DNA of 64,000 nt. Source: an uncultured Litoreibacter sp. (GTDB taxonomy: Bacteria > Pseudomonadota > Alphaproteobacteria > Rhodobacterales > Rhodobacteraceae). Below, piece by piece: positions 33,760 to 44,384 of the stretch. The stretch covers positions 424,821-488,820 of the forward strand of contig NZ_CANKWO010000004.1 of assembly GCF_947487515.1 (NCBI RefSeq), given 5' to 3'. Under the pieces are notes generated by a model. It was not told the origin of the DNA, did not search any database, and saw only the letters and a list, made by a program, of their open reading frames with translations. The position numbers were made by a program, and so were the translations under genes. The stretch's first letter is position 1. The number at the start of each line of letters is the position of its first letter.

Positions 33760-34896
33760 ATGCGAAGTTCAAGCCGAGGTGACGTCGATGCCTTCATCGT
33801 TATGGATGTGATGGAGCAAGCACGTCGTTTGGAACAGGCGGGGCGCTCGATTATTCACATGGAGGTTGGTCAACCCGGAACACCGGCCCCGAAGGCCGCG
33901 CGCGATGCTTTGTCAGACGCGATGGATCGTGAGGCGCTCGGGTATACTGTGGCCTTGGGCTTGCCAGAGCTTCGCGCCGGTATCGCGGCCCTCTATCAAG
34001 AATGGTATGGTGTGGAGGTGGACCCAAAGCGGGTTGTGGTGACGGCTGGGTCGTCTGCGGCCTTTGTGCTGGCCTTTACCGCAGTGTTCGAGGCGGGGGA
34101 AACCGTTGGCGTGACCGAACCTGGCTACCCCTCTTATCGCCAGATCCTTAAGTCACTTAGCCTGACGCCGCATGCGATTCCGACCTATTCGAGTGACCGT
34201 CACGTCCCGCAGGTGCCTGAGGTGGATCTGGCGGGGATGATCGTGGCGTCACCGGCGAACCCGACGGGAACCATGCTGTCTCGGGCGGATTTGGGCGCTC
34301 TGATTTCGGCCTGCCAGCAAAGGAACATCGCGTTTATCTCGGATGAAATCTACCAAGGCGTACACTACGAAGGCCGTGCTGTTTCCGCCTTGGAGCTGTC
34401 GGATGATGTCTATGTGATCAACTCCTTCTCGAAGTATTTCTCCATGACAGGGTGGCGCTTGGGGTGGATGGTTGTCCCCGACGCCCATATCCGCCGGATC
34501 GAGCGATTGGCCCAAAACATGTTCATCTGCGCCCCGCATGCGGCTCAGGTCGCAGCCCTTGGCGCATTAAGTGCAAGGGAAGAAACCGAGGCGATGTTGA
34601 AGGTTTACTCTGAAAACCGGCGCCTCATGTTGGACGGCTTGCCAAAAGCGGGCTTTGACAAGATCGCGCCTCCCGATGGGGCCTTCTATGTTTACGCCGA
34701 TGTGTCTGATCTGACCCAAGACAGTCTTGCCTTCGCGGCCGAAATTCTGGAACAGGCAGGCGTGGCCGTTACACCTGGATTGGACTTTGATCCGGTGCGC
34801 GGCCATACGACTTTGCGCTTTTCATATGCGCGGGCCACCGAAGACATTGTGGAAGGCTTGCGGCGTTTGATAGAATTCATGACCGCTCGTCGCTAA
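33760..34896 (+). CDS. PLP-dependent class I/II aminotransferase
   Basis: A 378-residue fold-type I aminotransferase. The pyridoxal-phosphate lysine is K225 in NSFSKYFSMTGWRLGW; other landmarks are YTVALGLPELRAGIA, SPANPTGTML and LRFSYAR near the end. It belongs to the broad aspartate/aromatic aminotransferase group; the amino-acid substrate is not clear. GAGG lies six bases before the ATG. It diverges from the M48 gene. Confidence 0.9.
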   Translation: MRSSSRGDVDAFIVMDVMEQARRLEQAGRSIIHMEVGQPGTPAPKAARDALSDAMDREALGYTVALGLPELRAGIAALYQEWYGVEVDPKRVVVTAGSSAAFVLAFTAVFEAGETVGVTEPGYPSYRQILKSLSLTPHAIPTYSSDRHVPQVPEVDLAGMIVASPANPTGTMLSRADLGALISACQQRNIAFISDEIYQGVHYEGRAVSALELSDDVYVINSFSKYFSMTGWRLGWMVVPDAHIRRIERLAQNMFICAPHAAQVAALGALSAREETEAMLKVYSENRRLMLDGLPKAGFDKIAPPDGAFYVYADVSDLTQDSLAFAAEILEQAGVAVTPGLDFDPVRGHTTLRFSYARATEDIVEGLRRLIEFMTARR

Positions 34897-34956
34897 TTCG
34901 CCCCTTCGCCCGCCACGGGAAATCTGCTACACATTCGAAAAAAGAAAAGGGCGGTC

Positions 34957-36162
34957 ATGAGCAGGCTGAACTCAGTTATCATTGCGACGTTCCTGTGTTG
35001 TGCGGGGATGACCGTCAGTTCAGCGGCGCAAAGCTTACGGGCCTTGGCGCGGGTCGATATGGCGGAATCAGGGGTCGAAGATTCCCGTGGCACCACCACT
35101 TTGTCGCTTTCGCTGACGCAAGCGGTTCCCTACCGCGTGCAACTGCTTGGCAACCCGATGCGCGTGGCGATAGATTTTCGCGAAGTGGCCTTTGAGCCTG
35201 AGTTGCAGGTGTTGGATCGCTCGGATCGTGTGCGGCAATTGCGTGCGGGGGTGATCCGCAATGGTTGGTCTCGGCTGGTGATGGAGCTGTCGGAGCCGAT
35301 GCGCGTGACCTCGGCGGGGATGACCACAGACCCGCAAGACGGCGATGCCGTGATTGTTTTGGGGTTGGCAGGCACCACGCAGAACGAATTTGACGCGCAT
35401 GTATCTGCGGATGTGGCGGCAGTGAAGGCCTGGTCACAAGACGCGGTGGCGATCGAGGCGCGACGCCAGATGATTGTCGTGGACCCCGGCCATGGCGGGG
35501 TGGACCCGGGCGCACAACGTGGCGGCGTGGATGAGGCGGATCTTATGCTGCAATTCGCCAAAGAACTGCGCGAGCAGCTGCTCCGCTCTGGGCGCTATGA
35601 CGTGATAATGACCCGCGAAGACGACAGTTTTGTCTCTTTGCCCCAACGGGTTACGCTGGCTCGTGCGGCAGGGGCGGATGTGTTCATATCCCTACACGCA
35701 GATGCATTGGCACAGGGGCGCGCAACCGGCACGACAATCTATACCTTGTCCGAAGACGCATCCGACGAGGCTTCGGCCATCTTGGCAGAACGTCAGGACA
35801 GGACGGATATTTTGGCGGGCGTGGACTTGACCGCACAGGATGATCAAATTGCGACGGTTCTGATGGACCTTGCCCGCCGAGAGACCGCACCGCGCAGCGA
35901 CCGGCTTGCGGATGCTTTGGTGGGCGGCTTGAAGAACACGCTGGGCAAGCTGCACAAGCGCCCGCGCCTTGAGGCAGGGTTCTCGGTGCTGAAGGCCCCC
36001 GATATCCCCTCGGTGCTGATCGAATTGGGGTTTATGTCATCGCAAACTGATCTGGCCCGCCTGCAAGACAGCGAATGGCGCCACCAAGCCACCACGGGAA
36101 TCGTTGATGCATTGGACCTTTGGTCATTGGAAGATGCGGCAATCGCGGGGAGGCGGCAGTGA
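34957..36162 (+). CDS. amiC: N-acetylmuramoyl-L-alanine amidase with AMIN domain
   Basis: Cell-wall amidase that cuts the stem peptide from muramic acid during daughter-cell separation. Signal peptide at residues 1-24, AMIN domain for envelope targeting at about 45-130, and a zinc amidase domain from about 170 with DPGHGGVDPGA (H179), the later SLHADAL histidine and the catalytic glutamate in LIELGFMSS. The 401-residue length is usual. It lies directly upstream of the PBP1A gene, matching their shared role in peptidoglycan remodelling. The gene symbol follows the nearest E. coli type and is approximate. Confidence 0.92.
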   Translation: MSRLNSVIIATFLCCAGMTVSSAAQSLRALARVDMAESGVEDSRGTTTLSLSLTQAVPYRVQLLGNPMRVAIDFREVAFEPELQVLDRSDRVRQLRAGVIRNGWSRLVMELSEPMRVTSAGMTTDPQDGDAVIVLGLAGTTQNEFDAHVSADVAAVKAWSQDAVAIEARRQMIVVDPGHGGVDPGAQRGGVDEADLMLQFAKELREQLLRSGRYDVIMTREDDSFVSLPQRVTLARAAGADVFISLHADALAQGRATGTTIYTLSEDASDEASAILAERQDRTDILAGVDLTAQDDQIATVLMDLARRETAPRSDRLADALVGGLKNTLGKLHKRPRLEAGFSVLKAPDIPSVLIELGFMSSQTDLARLQDSEWRHQATTGIVDALDLWSLEDAAIAGRRQ

Positions 36163-36221
36163 TCCCTTCAAATCGTGATCAGAATTGGCCGGTTTTAGCC
36201 GGTTTTCCCCATATGGGCGTT

Positions 36222-36250
36222 TTGACCTTAGAGGGCACACCACATATATA
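36222..36250 (+). promoter_or_regulatory. Probable promoter of the PBP1A gene
   Basis: TTGACC (36222-36227) and TATATA (36245-36250) are exactly 17 bases apart, 30 bases before ATG 36281. It argues that translation does not begin at the upstream in-frame ATG 36185. Confidence 0.65.
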
Positions 36251-36280
36251 CTGTGTAACACGGCTTTGGGGGCACCAATA

Positions 36281-38803
36281 ATGCTGCGCGCGATTCTCTC
36301 TTTCTTTGGATCAATCTTTAGCTTGATCTGCATTGGCACCGTCGCGGTGGCGCTGTTGCTTGGGGCGATCTTCTTCATGTACGCCCGCGATCTACCCGAC
36401 ACAGATCAATTGGCCCAATATACGCCACCGACCATCAGCCGCATCTATTCGGGGCAGGGCGCCTTGATCGACGAATTCGCGCAAGAACGCCGCCTCTTTG
36501 CCCCAGCAAATGAAATCCCCGACATCGTGAAGCAGGCCTTCATTTCGGCAGAGGACAAGTATTTCTATACCCATAAGGGATATGATCCTTTGGGGATGGC
36601 CAAAGCGGCATTGGATGCAGCGCAAGGCGCGCGGCTTCGGGGTGCGTCGACGATCACGCAACAGGTCATGAAGAACTTTTTGTTGTCAGGTGATCGCTCG
36701 GCGGAACGCAAAATCAAGGAATTGATCCTCGCATCGCGCATTGAGGGCACACTGAGCAAAGACAAAATTCTTGAACTCTACCTGAATGAAATCTTTCTGG
36801 GGCAAAACAGCTTCGGGGTCGCAGCTGCGGCGCAGACATATTTCAACAAAACCCTTTCGGAGCTGGAAGTCGAAGAGGCGGCCTACCTCGCCGTCCTTCC
36901 CAAAGCCCCGTCTCGCTACCACCCAGTGCGCCAAGCAGAACGCGCCATAGGGCGCCGCAATTTCGTTCTGCGCGAAATGTTCGAGAACGGCTACATCAGC
37001 GAAGAGACCTATCAGGTTTCGCGCGAAAAGCCGTTGGCGACGGTCCAAAGCGGAAGCTTCGCGCATTTCAAATCCGAATTGCCTGACCGTGACTATTTCA
37101 CCGACGAGATCCGACGCCAGTTGTCAAAGGACTTTGGTGAGGATGAATTCTTTGGCGGCGGGTTGACCATCCGCGCCACCGTCGACCGTGAATTGCAGGA
37201 CGAGGCGGCGAAATCCCTGCGTCGCGCCTTGGAAGGATACGACCGTGGTCGTGGCGTTTTCCACCGTGTGACCACTTCGATCGACACTGACCTTCTGGAG
37301 GGGGACGGCTGGCGCGAGGCCCTGTCCGAAACCACATTCCCGCGGGACATTGAAGGGTGGCACGCGGCGGTCGTCTTGGGCTTTGAAGGGAAGGACGCCA
37401 CAATCGGGATTGAAGGCAAGACCGAGTTGGGCCGCATCCTTGGGGCCGACGTCAAATGGGCCCGCCCACGCGACAAAGAGGGCAACCTCGGAAGCCGCGC
37501 TTCTGATGTCGACAACCTACTGGATGTGGGCAATGTCGTGCATGTGCGCGCGCGCGACGACGGCACGTGGTCTTTGCGCCAAATTCCAAAGGTGCAGGGC
37601 GGCTTTATGGCGATGGACGTCAACACTGGCCGTGTCTTGGCGATGCAAGGCGGCTTTTCCTACCAGCATTCGGTCTTCAATCGCGCCACTCAGGCCACCC
37701 GTCAGCCTGGCTCCAGCTTTAAGCCATTCGTCTATGCCGCTGCATTGGATAGCGGCTTTGCGCCGAATACGATTGTCGTGGACGCGCCGATCGAGGTGAA
37801 CACCCCGCAGGGCCTGTGGCGTCCGAAGAATGCGTCGAACCGCTTTTACGGACCATCGCCTGTGCGCACAGGGATTGAGCAGTCACGAAACCTGATGACC
37901 ATTCGTCTTGCACAAGAAATTGGCATGGAAACTGTGGCAAGCTACGCCGAGCGTTTTGGCGTCTACGACGACATGAACCCGTTTTTGTCGAACGCCCTTG
38001 GCGCGCAGGAAACAACGCTGATGAAGATGGTCACCGCCTATGCAATGTTTGCCAATGGCGGTGAACGCGTCGAGCCGACCCTTGTGGACCGCGTCCAAGA
38101 CCGTTGGGGGCGCACCGTCTATCGCCATGACACGCGCAGCTGCGATGACTGCCAGTTGGCCTCGCTTGATCCTAACTTTGCACCGGCGATCAATTCCAGC
38201 CGTGAACGGGTGATGGATGCGATTACTGCTTACCAATTGACTTCGATGATGCAGGGCGTTGTGGATCGCGGAACCGCGCGTAAAACGGTGAACCTGAATG
38301 TGCCAACTGCTGGCAAGACCGGCACCACAAATGACGCAAAAGATGTGTGGTTCGTGGGCTTCACTTCCAACATCGTGGCTGGATGTTTCATCGGCCATGA
38401 CCGCCCAACAGCCCTTGGGCGTGGGGCAGGTGGCGGGACCACTTGTGGCCCTGTGTTCAATCGCTTCATGAAGAAAGCCACCGCCAAATACGGAGGGGGT
38501 AAATTTGATGTCCCTCCCGGTGGGTACTTCGTGAAAATCGACCGCTTTACCGGTGCAATCCTGCCCTCGGGTGCCAGTGGTGACCATGTCGTCGTTGAAT
38601 ATTTCCGTGACGGTGAGGAGCCTGAATACGGTATCAGCGCAATCATCGATGGTGGCTTTGCGATGGGGTCGAACCTGAACCTGTTCTCCCGCGGGGATAG
38701 CGATGTGACTGCGGTTCGTGAGGTCACGACCTCTACCGGCAAAAAGGCGATTATCCCGAAGAAAGCGAACTTCGGCACGCTTAGCGCTGGCGGGTTGTAC
38801 TAG
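36281..38803 (+). CDS. mrcA: Penicillin-binding protein 1A
   Basis: Bifunctional class A PBP that polymerises and cross-links peptidoglycan. Of 840 residues, TM at about 8-33; GT51 glycosyltransferase with the catalytic glutamate E91 in ISAEDKYFYTHKG and GASTITQQVMKN; an OB-like insert between the two domains; transpeptidase with SSFK (S478) and KTGTT (K679). C-terminal extension to the end. ATG 36281 (MLRAILSFFG) fits both the promoter and the membrane anchor. Confidence 0.95.
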   Translation: MLRAILSFFGSIFSLICIGTVAVALLLGAIFFMYARDLPDTDQLAQYTPPTISRIYSGQGALIDEFAQERRLFAPANEIPDIVKQAFISAEDKYFYTHKGYDPLGMAKAALDAAQGARLRGASTITQQVMKNFLLSGDRSAERKIKELILASRIEGTLSKDKILELYLNEIFLGQNSFGVAAAAQTYFNKTLSELEVEEAAYLAVLPKAPSRYHPVRQAERAIGRRNFVLREMFENGYISEETYQVSREKPLATVQSGSFAHFKSELPDRDYFTDEIRRQLSKDFGEDEFFGGGLTIRATVDRELQDEAAKSLRRALEGYDRGRGVFHRVTTSIDTDLLEGDGWREALSETTFPRDIEGWHAAVVLGFEGKDATIGIEGKTELGRILGADVKWARPRDKEGNLGSRASDVDNLLDVGNVVHVRARDDGTWSLRQIPKVQGGFMAMDVNTGRVLAMQGGFSYQHSVFNRATQATRQPGSSFKPFVYAAALDSGFAPNTIVVDAPIEVNTPQGLWRPKNASNRFYGPSPVRTGIEQSRNLMTIRLAQEIGMETVASYAERFGVYDDMNPFLSNALGAQETTLMKMVTAYAMFANGGERVEPTLVDRVQDRWGRTVYRHDTRSCDDCQLASLDPNFAPAINSSRERVMDAITAYQLTSMMQGVVDRGTARKTVNLNVPTAGKTGTTNDAKDVWFVGFTSNIVAGCFIGHDRPTALGRGAGGGTTCGPVFNRFMKKATAKYGGGKFDVPPGGYFVKIDRFTGAILPSGASGDHVVVEYFRDGEEPEYGISAIIDGGFAMGSNLNLFSRGDSDVTAVREVTTSTGKKAIIPKKANFGTLSAGGLY

Positions 38804-38927
38804 GCGTTGCGGCAGGGGTGGGGCAAGGTTCCTCATCCCTGTTTGACGCATGTGTCGCAAGGTTGCTTGCGCGACGGCTGGCTCTGGCCTATCACCTTGA
38901 TCTAACCAAAATTGCAGGACTTTCCCC

Positions 38928-40055
38928 ATGCGCGCAGACGCTCAAAACAACGTGGATGCCATTGAAAAATCACTGGCCTTGCTGCGCCAGCGTATGGATT
39001 GGGAAACAGCCGCCTACCGGTTGGAGGAGTTCAACGCACGGGTCGAGGACCCCAACCTTTGGGACGATGCGGATGCGGCGCAAAAACTGATGCGAGACCG
39101 CCAGTCTTTGGTCGATTCCATCGACAGCTACACCTCAATGAAGCAAGAGCTGGATGACAATGTCGAGCTGATTGAGTTGGGCGAAATGGAAGAGGACGAG
39201 GACGTCGTGGCGGAGGCCGAAGCGGGCCTTGTCACACTGAAAGATCGCGCCGCCGCCGCCGAGTTGGAAGCCCTGCTGAATGGCGAAGCGGATGCCAATG
39301 ACACCTTTTTGGAAATCAACGCAGGTGCCGGTGGCACGGAAAGCTGTGACTGGGCCTCCATGCTGTCGCGAATGTACACCCGGTGGGCTGAAAAGCGTGG
39401 CTATAAGGTCGAACTGCAAGCGATGTCTGCGGGTGACGAGGCGGGGATCAAATCCGTGTCCTACAAGATCAGCGGACATAATGCCTATGGCTGGCTGAAA
39501 TCCGAAAGTGGCGTGCATCGTTTGGTGCGAATTTCCCCTTTTGACAGCGCCGCCAAGAGGCACACCTCCTTCACGTCCGTTTGGGTCTATCCGGTGGTGG
39601 ATGACAACATCGACATTGAAGTGAATCCGTCGGATATCCGCATCGACACCTACCGGTCTTCGGGGGCTGGCGGGCAGCACGTGAATACGACAGATTCGGC
39701 CGTACGTATCACGCATGAACCCACTGGCATTGTCGTGACCTCTTCCGAGAAGTCACAGCATCAGAACCGCGACATTGCCATGAAGGCCCTAAAATCTCGC
39801 CTGTACCAAATCGAGCTGGATCGCCGGAATGCCGCGATCAACGAAGCGCATGAGAACAAAGGGGATGCAGGCTGGGGAAACCAGATCCGCTCTTACGTGT
39901 TGCAGCCGTATCAAATGGTCAAAGATTTGCGCACAAACTTCGAGACCTCGGACACAAAGGGTGTCTTGGACGGGGATCTGGATGGCTTTATGGGCGCAAC
40001 TTTGGCATTGGACGTCGCGGGAAAATCCCGCGCGGAAGCTCAAGCCGAAGACTAA
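38928..40055 (+). CDS. prfB: Peptide chain release factor 2
   Basis: Recognises UGA/UAA stop codons and triggers peptide release. The 375-residue protein has the codon-reading tripeptide SPF (203-205) and the catalytic GGQ (248-250) in SGAGGQHVN. The frame is continuous from ATG 38928: the programmed +1 frameshift that controls prfB in many bacteria is absent, so autoregulation by UGA read-through does not apply. Its last four bases overlap the end of the convergent MFS gene. Confidence 0.96.
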   Translation: MRADAQNNVDAIEKSLALLRQRMDWETAAYRLEEFNARVEDPNLWDDADAAQKLMRDRQSLVDSIDSYTSMKQELDDNVELIELGEMEEDEDVVAEAEAGLVTLKDRAAAAELEALLNGEADANDTFLEINAGAGGTESCDWASMLSRMYTRWAEKRGYKVELQAMSAGDEAGIKSVSYKISGHNAYGWLKSESGVHRLVRISPFDSAAKRHTSFTSVWVYPVVDDNIDIEVNPSDIRIDTYRSSGAGGQHVNTTDSAVRITHEPTGIVVTSSEKSQHQNRDIAMKALKSRLYQIELDRRNAAINEAHENKGDAGWGNQIRSYVLQPYQMVKDLRTNFETSDTKGVLDGDLDGFMGATLALDVAGKSRAEAQAED

Positions 40056-41533
40056 CTGCCGAAGCGCGGCTTTCCCCAAGCGCCGTAAACCGTCATAGCG
40101 ACGGAGGCGAGGCAGACCAAGCAGGCGCCCCATGAGACCTTGATGAAGGCTGCATTAGAGGCGGCAGTGTGGCCCGGGTCTTGCATGATGACGCCAAAGC
40201 TGGCGGGTCCGTCAGCAGCGCCATAGCCGACTGCCACAACACTTCCCATGAAGGCCACGGCAATCAGGCTCGACATGCGGATCACCGCGTTGTTAATCCC
40301 CGAAGCAGTGCCGGTTGAATGCTTCGAGACCGCCCCCATGACCGAAGTCGACAGAGGGGCGACAAGCAATCCCATCCCGATGCCTTGCAAGCACATGGCA
40401 GGCATGACCGCGCCCCAGAAGTTTTGCGTCGGGATGACCAAGGCCAGAATTGCGTAGCCTGTCGCCAAAACCAAAGCCCCGGAGATCAGCAAGGGGCTGG
40501 GCCCAAACCGGTCGGCCAGACGCCCAGACACCCCAGACAGCAAGGCAATGAACACCGAAAGAGGGGCATAGGCCGCCGAGGTCGTAATTTCGGAGAGGCC
40601 CCAGCCTCCGACCACCAACATGGGCAGATACATCAGCACCGCAGAGAAAGAAAAATAGATACCGAAGGAGACAACATTGGCGATCGTAAACCGGCTGTTT
40701 TGAAACAGGGATAGGGGCACAATCGGGTTCGGGCTGCGCAACTCGATAAACACAAAAAGCACAAGCGAGGTGAGACCCGAGATCGCGTAGATAACATTGG
40801 TATGTGATATTCTCTCGCCGTGCTCGGCCCCGGTTAGCGCCCAAGCAATCAACCCCAAGCCCAGAACTGCAGCCAGCCCTCCGGGAACATCGATGCCGCG
40901 TTCGGGTTGGCTAGGGTCGTGATCGATCTTGGAGCAAAGCAAAAACAGCGCCAACAGCCCAAGTGGCAGGTTCACCGCAAATATCCAGCGCCAGATGTCC
41001 ACATCCCCAAAGGTCAGCGCCACGCCGCCAATGATCGGCCCCAAAGCAGAGGTGACAGCCGCCGCCGCCGCCCATATCCCAATCGCTTTTCCGCGCTCTG
41101 CGGGGGGGTAGGCGCGGCTGATCACTGCCAATGATCCGGGAACCATAAAGGCCGCCCCCAATCCTTGAACTGCGCGCGCGACGATCAAAAAGTCGGCGTT
41201 CGGGGCAAAGGCACATGCCATTGACGCTGCGACAAACAAGGCGATGCCGCCGCCAAACACACGTGCCAAGCCAAAGCGATCCCCCGCGGAGCCCCCCACA
41301 AGGATAAGCGCGCTGAGCGAAAGCATATAAGCGTTGGAAACCCATTGCGCCTCAACAAGAGTTGCCCCGAGGGACATGCGCATGGCGGGGAGGGCAATGG
41401 CCACAATCGATCCGTCGATAAAGCCCAAAGCCGACGCCAGAATGGCGGCGGCAAGCAAATATCGGCGGTTCTCAGGTCGACACAGAGAAGACGCCTCCGG
41501 ATCATGTTGGTCCAGAGGCGTGCTAACATCCAT
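40052..41533 (-). CDS. MFS transporter, DHA2 (14-helix drug exporter) family
   Basis: A 493-residue major facilitator with about 14 hydrophobic helices. Motif A is [10 protein letters not shown] after helix 2, and motif C-like glycines occur in helix 5 (ALGPIIGG). This pattern is the EmrB/QacA group of proton-driven exporters. The substrate is unknown. It starts six bases after the bactofilin stop, so it is the end of the leftward M23-bactofilin-MFS unit. Confidence 0.88.
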   Translation of the reverse strand: MDVSTPLDQHDPEASSLCRPENRRYLLAAAILASALGFIDGSIVAIALPAMRMSLGATLVEAQWVSNAYMLSLSALILVGGSAGDRFGLARVFGGGIALFVAASMACAFAPNADFLIVARAVQGLGAAFMVPGSLAVISRAYPPAERGKAIGIWAAAAAVTSALGPIIGGVALTFGDVDIWRWIFAVNLPLGLLALFLLCSKIDHDPSQPERGIDVPGGLAAVLGLGLIAWALTGAEHGERISHTNVIYAISGLTSLVLFVFIELRSPNPIVPLSLFQNSRFTIANVVSFGIYFSFSAVLMYLPMLVVGGWGLSEITTSAAYAPLSVFIALLSGVSGRLADRFGPSPLLISGALVLATGYAILALVIPTQNFWGAVMPAMCLQGIGMGLLVAPLSTSVMGAVSKHSTGTASGINNAVIRMSSLIAVAFMGSVVAVGYGAADGPASFGVIMQDPGHTAASNAAFIKVSWGACLVCLASVAMTVYGAWGKPRFGS

Positions 41534-41539
41534 TAGCGC

Positions 41540-42058
41540 TTAGGCTTTTGGAGCGTCGCTGGACGGAGCTGCGGCTTTAGTAGGATTGGTTGCACCAGTG
41601 TTCAGCGGGTCGTCTTGGCGCTGAACCGAGCCTTCGAAATGTGCACCGCTCTCTATGGCGATTGTCTTGTGGATGATGTCACCCTCAACACGCGCAGTGG
41701 ACGTCAGGCGAACCTTCAAGCCACGAACACGACCGATAACACGGCCATTGACCACAACATCGTCAGCAACGATCTCGCCTTTGATGACCGCAGTTTCGCC
41801 TACGGTGAGCAAATGCGCGCGAATGTCGCCCTCAACGTTGCCTTCCACCTGAATGTCGCCAGTTGTCTTCAGGTTACCTGTAATTGTCAGGTCAGTAGAC
41901 AAAGTCGACGGCGGAGCCTTTGGGCGGGGCGCAGACGCCGAGAAATCGGGCTTAGGAGCCGCGCCGGAAGGGGCGGGTGCTGGCTTTGACGGAGCTGCCG
42001 GAGCACCATCCTCAGTTGGTTTTGCGTTTGGGTCGTTGATTTTGCTTTTAGAAAACAT
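41540..42058 (-). CDS. Bactofilin (polymer-forming cytoskeletal protein)
   Basis: A 172-residue bactofilin. A disordered Pro/Ala-rich N terminus (about 1-50) precedes the right-handed beta-helix core (LTITGNLKTTGDIQVEGNVEGDI, shown here in part; about residues 55-145) and a disordered C-terminal tail. Bactofilins polymerise without nucleotides and recruit cell-wall enzymes to defined sites. Its start overlaps the last 11 bases of the M23 peptidase gene, a pairing found throughout proteobacteria and thought to reflect direct cooperation in shaping the wall. Confidence 0.93.
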   Translation of the reverse strand: MFSKSKINDPNAKPTEDGAPAAPSKPAPAPSGAAPKPDFSASAPRPKAPPSTLSTDLTITGNLKTTGDIQVEGNVEGDIRAHLLTVGETAVIKGEIVADDVVVNGRVIGRVRGLKVRLTSTARVEGDIIHKTIAIESGAHFEGSVQRQDDPLNTGATNPTKAAAPSSDAPKA

Positions 42059-43463
42059 CGCGTCCTGCCTTGATATAGGTCATCGGGTTGACCGGAGTTC
42101 CGTTGAGACGGACCTCATAGTGAAGATGGGTGCCGGTGACACGTCCAGTAGCCCCCATATCACCGATACGATCGCCACGCGATACCTTTTGACCGACTTT
42201 TACACGAATAGTCGAGTTGTGTGCGTAACGGGTTTCAATGCCAAAGGCATGTTTGATCTTAACAAGTTTGCCGTAACCTGACTGCCAGCCCGCATGGCTG
42301 ACAACCCCGTCAGCCGTTGCGTAGATGGGCGTGCCACGCGCGCCAGCAAAGTCGACACCTGCGTGCATACGGCGGCCAGCGCCTTTAGGATCCCTGCGGT
42401 ATCCGAACGGGGATGTGAAGCGGAAGGCGGCCTTTACCGGCATGGAAATCGGGGATTTGTCAGCGGCAATGCGGAACAGGTTGATCCGGTCCAGCTCTTT
42501 CAACAAGCGATTCGCGCGTGTCGAGGTTTGATCGGTGACCGTGCCGCCGCCGGACGTTGACATCGTGGCAGGCAGCAGCGGGCCACCGGCGCCGGAATAG
42601 CCGCGACGGACCTCACGAAGGATGCTGTCTGTTGGCATGCCAGCCGCACGGAACATCTTATCTAGCGGCTCCAGCGATACGGTCACAGCTTCTTCCAAAC
42701 GCGAGAAAATCTGATTGTTCCGGTCTTCATTCATTTTCAGGGTGAAGCGCAACTCTTCTGCGGCATCAATGGCGTCGCTGGCATCTTGAGCAATCTGGTC
42801 GCGTTCGGCGGCGGTCTGCTCAAGTGCTGCGGTCAGAAAGGCAACGGAGCCGTCGGAATTTCTTGCGCGTGCCAAAAGGGGGGCGTCAGGATTGTCGCCA
42901 GCATTCAGTTGCGCAGTAAGAATTTCGGTCTCATTGCGCGCCGCATCACGGTCTTTCATGGTTTTGCGCAAAGTTGTCTGGATAACCTCGATTCCGGTTT
43001 CCAATTCGTTCCGGCGGTCTTCCGAGGCCAGCAAGGAGGACTGCATTTCGGAAATTTGTTCAAGCGCCACATAGAAACGGGAATGCGCCGCAGAGGCCTC
43101 TTTGGCACGGTCGTCGCGCTCGTTGGAGAGGGCATTCAGGCGGGCTTCATAGATCGCGCGTTCACGTTGCGCCTGTTCACGGGCATTGCCGGAACTGATG
43201 GTATCCATCAAGAAAATGGCGGTGACAACGAAGGTCCAGCAGGCAATTACGGCGCCGCCAAGGATGATCCCAGCCTGCATGGTTGGACGCAAACGAATAA
43301 AGCGCGTGCCTTCTTCTGACTTCAGGAACAAACGTTGCTCAGGCAGCTTACGTTCAATAGCGTGATCTAAGGCACTGAAAAGGCGTGTTTTCACAGTTGT
43401 CGTCCCCGAATTTCCCAGTCGTACAGGCTGAAATGGGGTCCCCACCACCATGTCAGCTTGCAT
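42048..43463 (-). CDS. M23 family peptidoglycan endopeptidase with coiled coil
   Basis: A 471-residue membrane-anchored enzyme: cytoplasmic N terminus, TM at about 62-87, a long coiled coil (about 93-270), and a C-terminal LytM domain with both zinc motifs intact (MHAGVD around residue 367 and HLHYEV at 446). It should cut peptide cross-links in the wall. Overlaps bactofilin, likely its scaffold. The gene has 101 bases upstream to the DUF455 gene, room for its own promoter. Confidence 0.92.
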   Translation of the reverse strand: MQADMVVGTPFQPVRLGNSGTTTVKTRLFSALDHAIERKLPEQRLFLKSEEGTRFIRLRPTMQAGIILGGAVIACWTFVVTAIFLMDTISSGNAREQAQRERAIYEARLNALSNERDDRAKEASAAHSRFYVALEQISEMQSSLLASEDRRNELETGIEVIQTTLRKTMKDRDAARNETEILTAQLNAGDNPDAPLLARARNSDGSVAFLTAALEQTAAERDQIAQDASDAIDAAEELRFTLKMNEDRNNQIFSRLEEAVTVSLEPLDKMFRAAGMPTDSILREVRRGYSGAGGPLLPATMSTSGGGTVTDQTSTRANRLLKELDRINLFRIAADKSPISMPVKAAFRFTSPFGYRRDPKGAGRRMHAGVDFAGARGTPIYATADGVVSHAGWQSGYGKLVKIKHAFGIETRYAHNSTIRVKVGQKVSRGDRIGDMGATGRVTGTHLHYEVRLNGTPVNPMTYIKAGRDVF

Positions 43464-43565
43464 TGCTTAAACTTTGAACAAGAAATCCGCAACAATTAAG
43501 GGCTTATCAGTGGCGGCTTCTCACCGGATAACGCTCACACTGGCAGGTTTTTGCCGATCCACTGA

Positions 43566-44384
43566 TCACCCTTGGGGTTGATCTACCAAAGGCCAGTAAA
43601 AATCAGGCGCGATACCAGCCTCTGCCCGTTTTTCTTCGTTGAAGGGGGGGCGGAGTTGCCCGTGGAAGTATTTGCGCACAAGCTGATGAAACGTCGGCGT
43701 AGGGTCAAGGTTTTCTCGACCACACAGGAAATGAAACCAGCGAGAGCCATAGGCCACATGCGCAACTTCTTCGGCGTAGATAACCTCTAGCGCTTCAACG
43801 GCGGCCGTGTCCTTGGCCTGTTTAAACAGCTTTATCATTCCCGGAGTGACATCCAGCCCGCGCGCCTCCAGAACCATGGGAACCACGGCCAAACGCCCCA
43901 TGATATCATCCGCTGTATCGACAGCAGATGCCCACATCCCAGCATGGGCAGGGAGGGCGCCGTAATGGCTGCCGCGTTGTTGAAGACAGTCCTCCATCAG
44001 GTTGAAATGTTTGGATTCATCGTCCGCGGCTTGCACCCAGTCGTCGTAAAAACCAAGGGGGAAATCCACGTGGCCATAGCGGGCAATCACGTCCCAATGC
44101 AGGTCAACGGCGTTCAGCTCGATATGTGCGATGGCATGTAGCATCGCCGCACGCCCTTCAGGGGTTCCGGGTTTGCGGGTTGGCACGTCGCGGGGGGCCA
44201 AAAGTTCGGGCTGCGCGGGGCGTGCGGGGGTGTCGGGGGGCTGGGCTGAGCCAAGCGGAATTGCTTCCCCCGCCTTGCGCGCGTCTCGCCAAATCTGCGC
44301 AAACTGACGTGAGGCCGCCGTTTTCTGGATCGGATCCGCCGTGGTCAACACGGTCATCGCCATGTCGCGCAGGGTCATCGTCAT
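43566..44384 (-). CDS. DUF455 ferritin-like protein
   Basis: A 272-residue ferritin-like four-helix protein of the DUF455 (COG2833) family. Likely di-metal ligands are in AHIELNAVDLHWD, DDESKHFNLMEDCL and AEEVAHVAYG, where Glu and His repeat in the ferritin pattern. The function of the family is not established. Its ATG overlaps the bcp stop in ATGA, so it is translated with bcp, which points to an oxidative-stress or iron-related job. Confidence 0.88.
   Translation of the reverse strand: MTMTLRDMAMTVLTTADPIQKTAASRQFAQIWRDARKAGEAIPLGSAQPPDTPARPAQPELLAPRDVPTRKPGTPEGRAAMLHAIAHIELNAVDLHWDVIARYGHVDFPLGFYDDWVQAADDESKHFNLMEDCLQQRGSHYGALPAHAGMWASAVDTADDIMGRLAVVPMVLEARGLDVTPGMIKLFKQAKDTAAVEALEVIYAEEVAHVAYGSRWFHFLCGRENLDPTPTFHQLVRKYFHGQLRPPFNEEKRAEAGIAPDFYWPLVDQPQG

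Noticed and set aside
37883..38929. 348-codon minus-strand frame opposite PBP1A
   Set aside because: Overlaps a gene with verified active-site motifs; no recognisable domain or ribosome binding site.
38928..39010. Programmed frameshift in prfB
   Set aside because: The reading frame is continuous from ATG to the GGQ domain; there is no in-frame TGA with a CTTTGA slip site.
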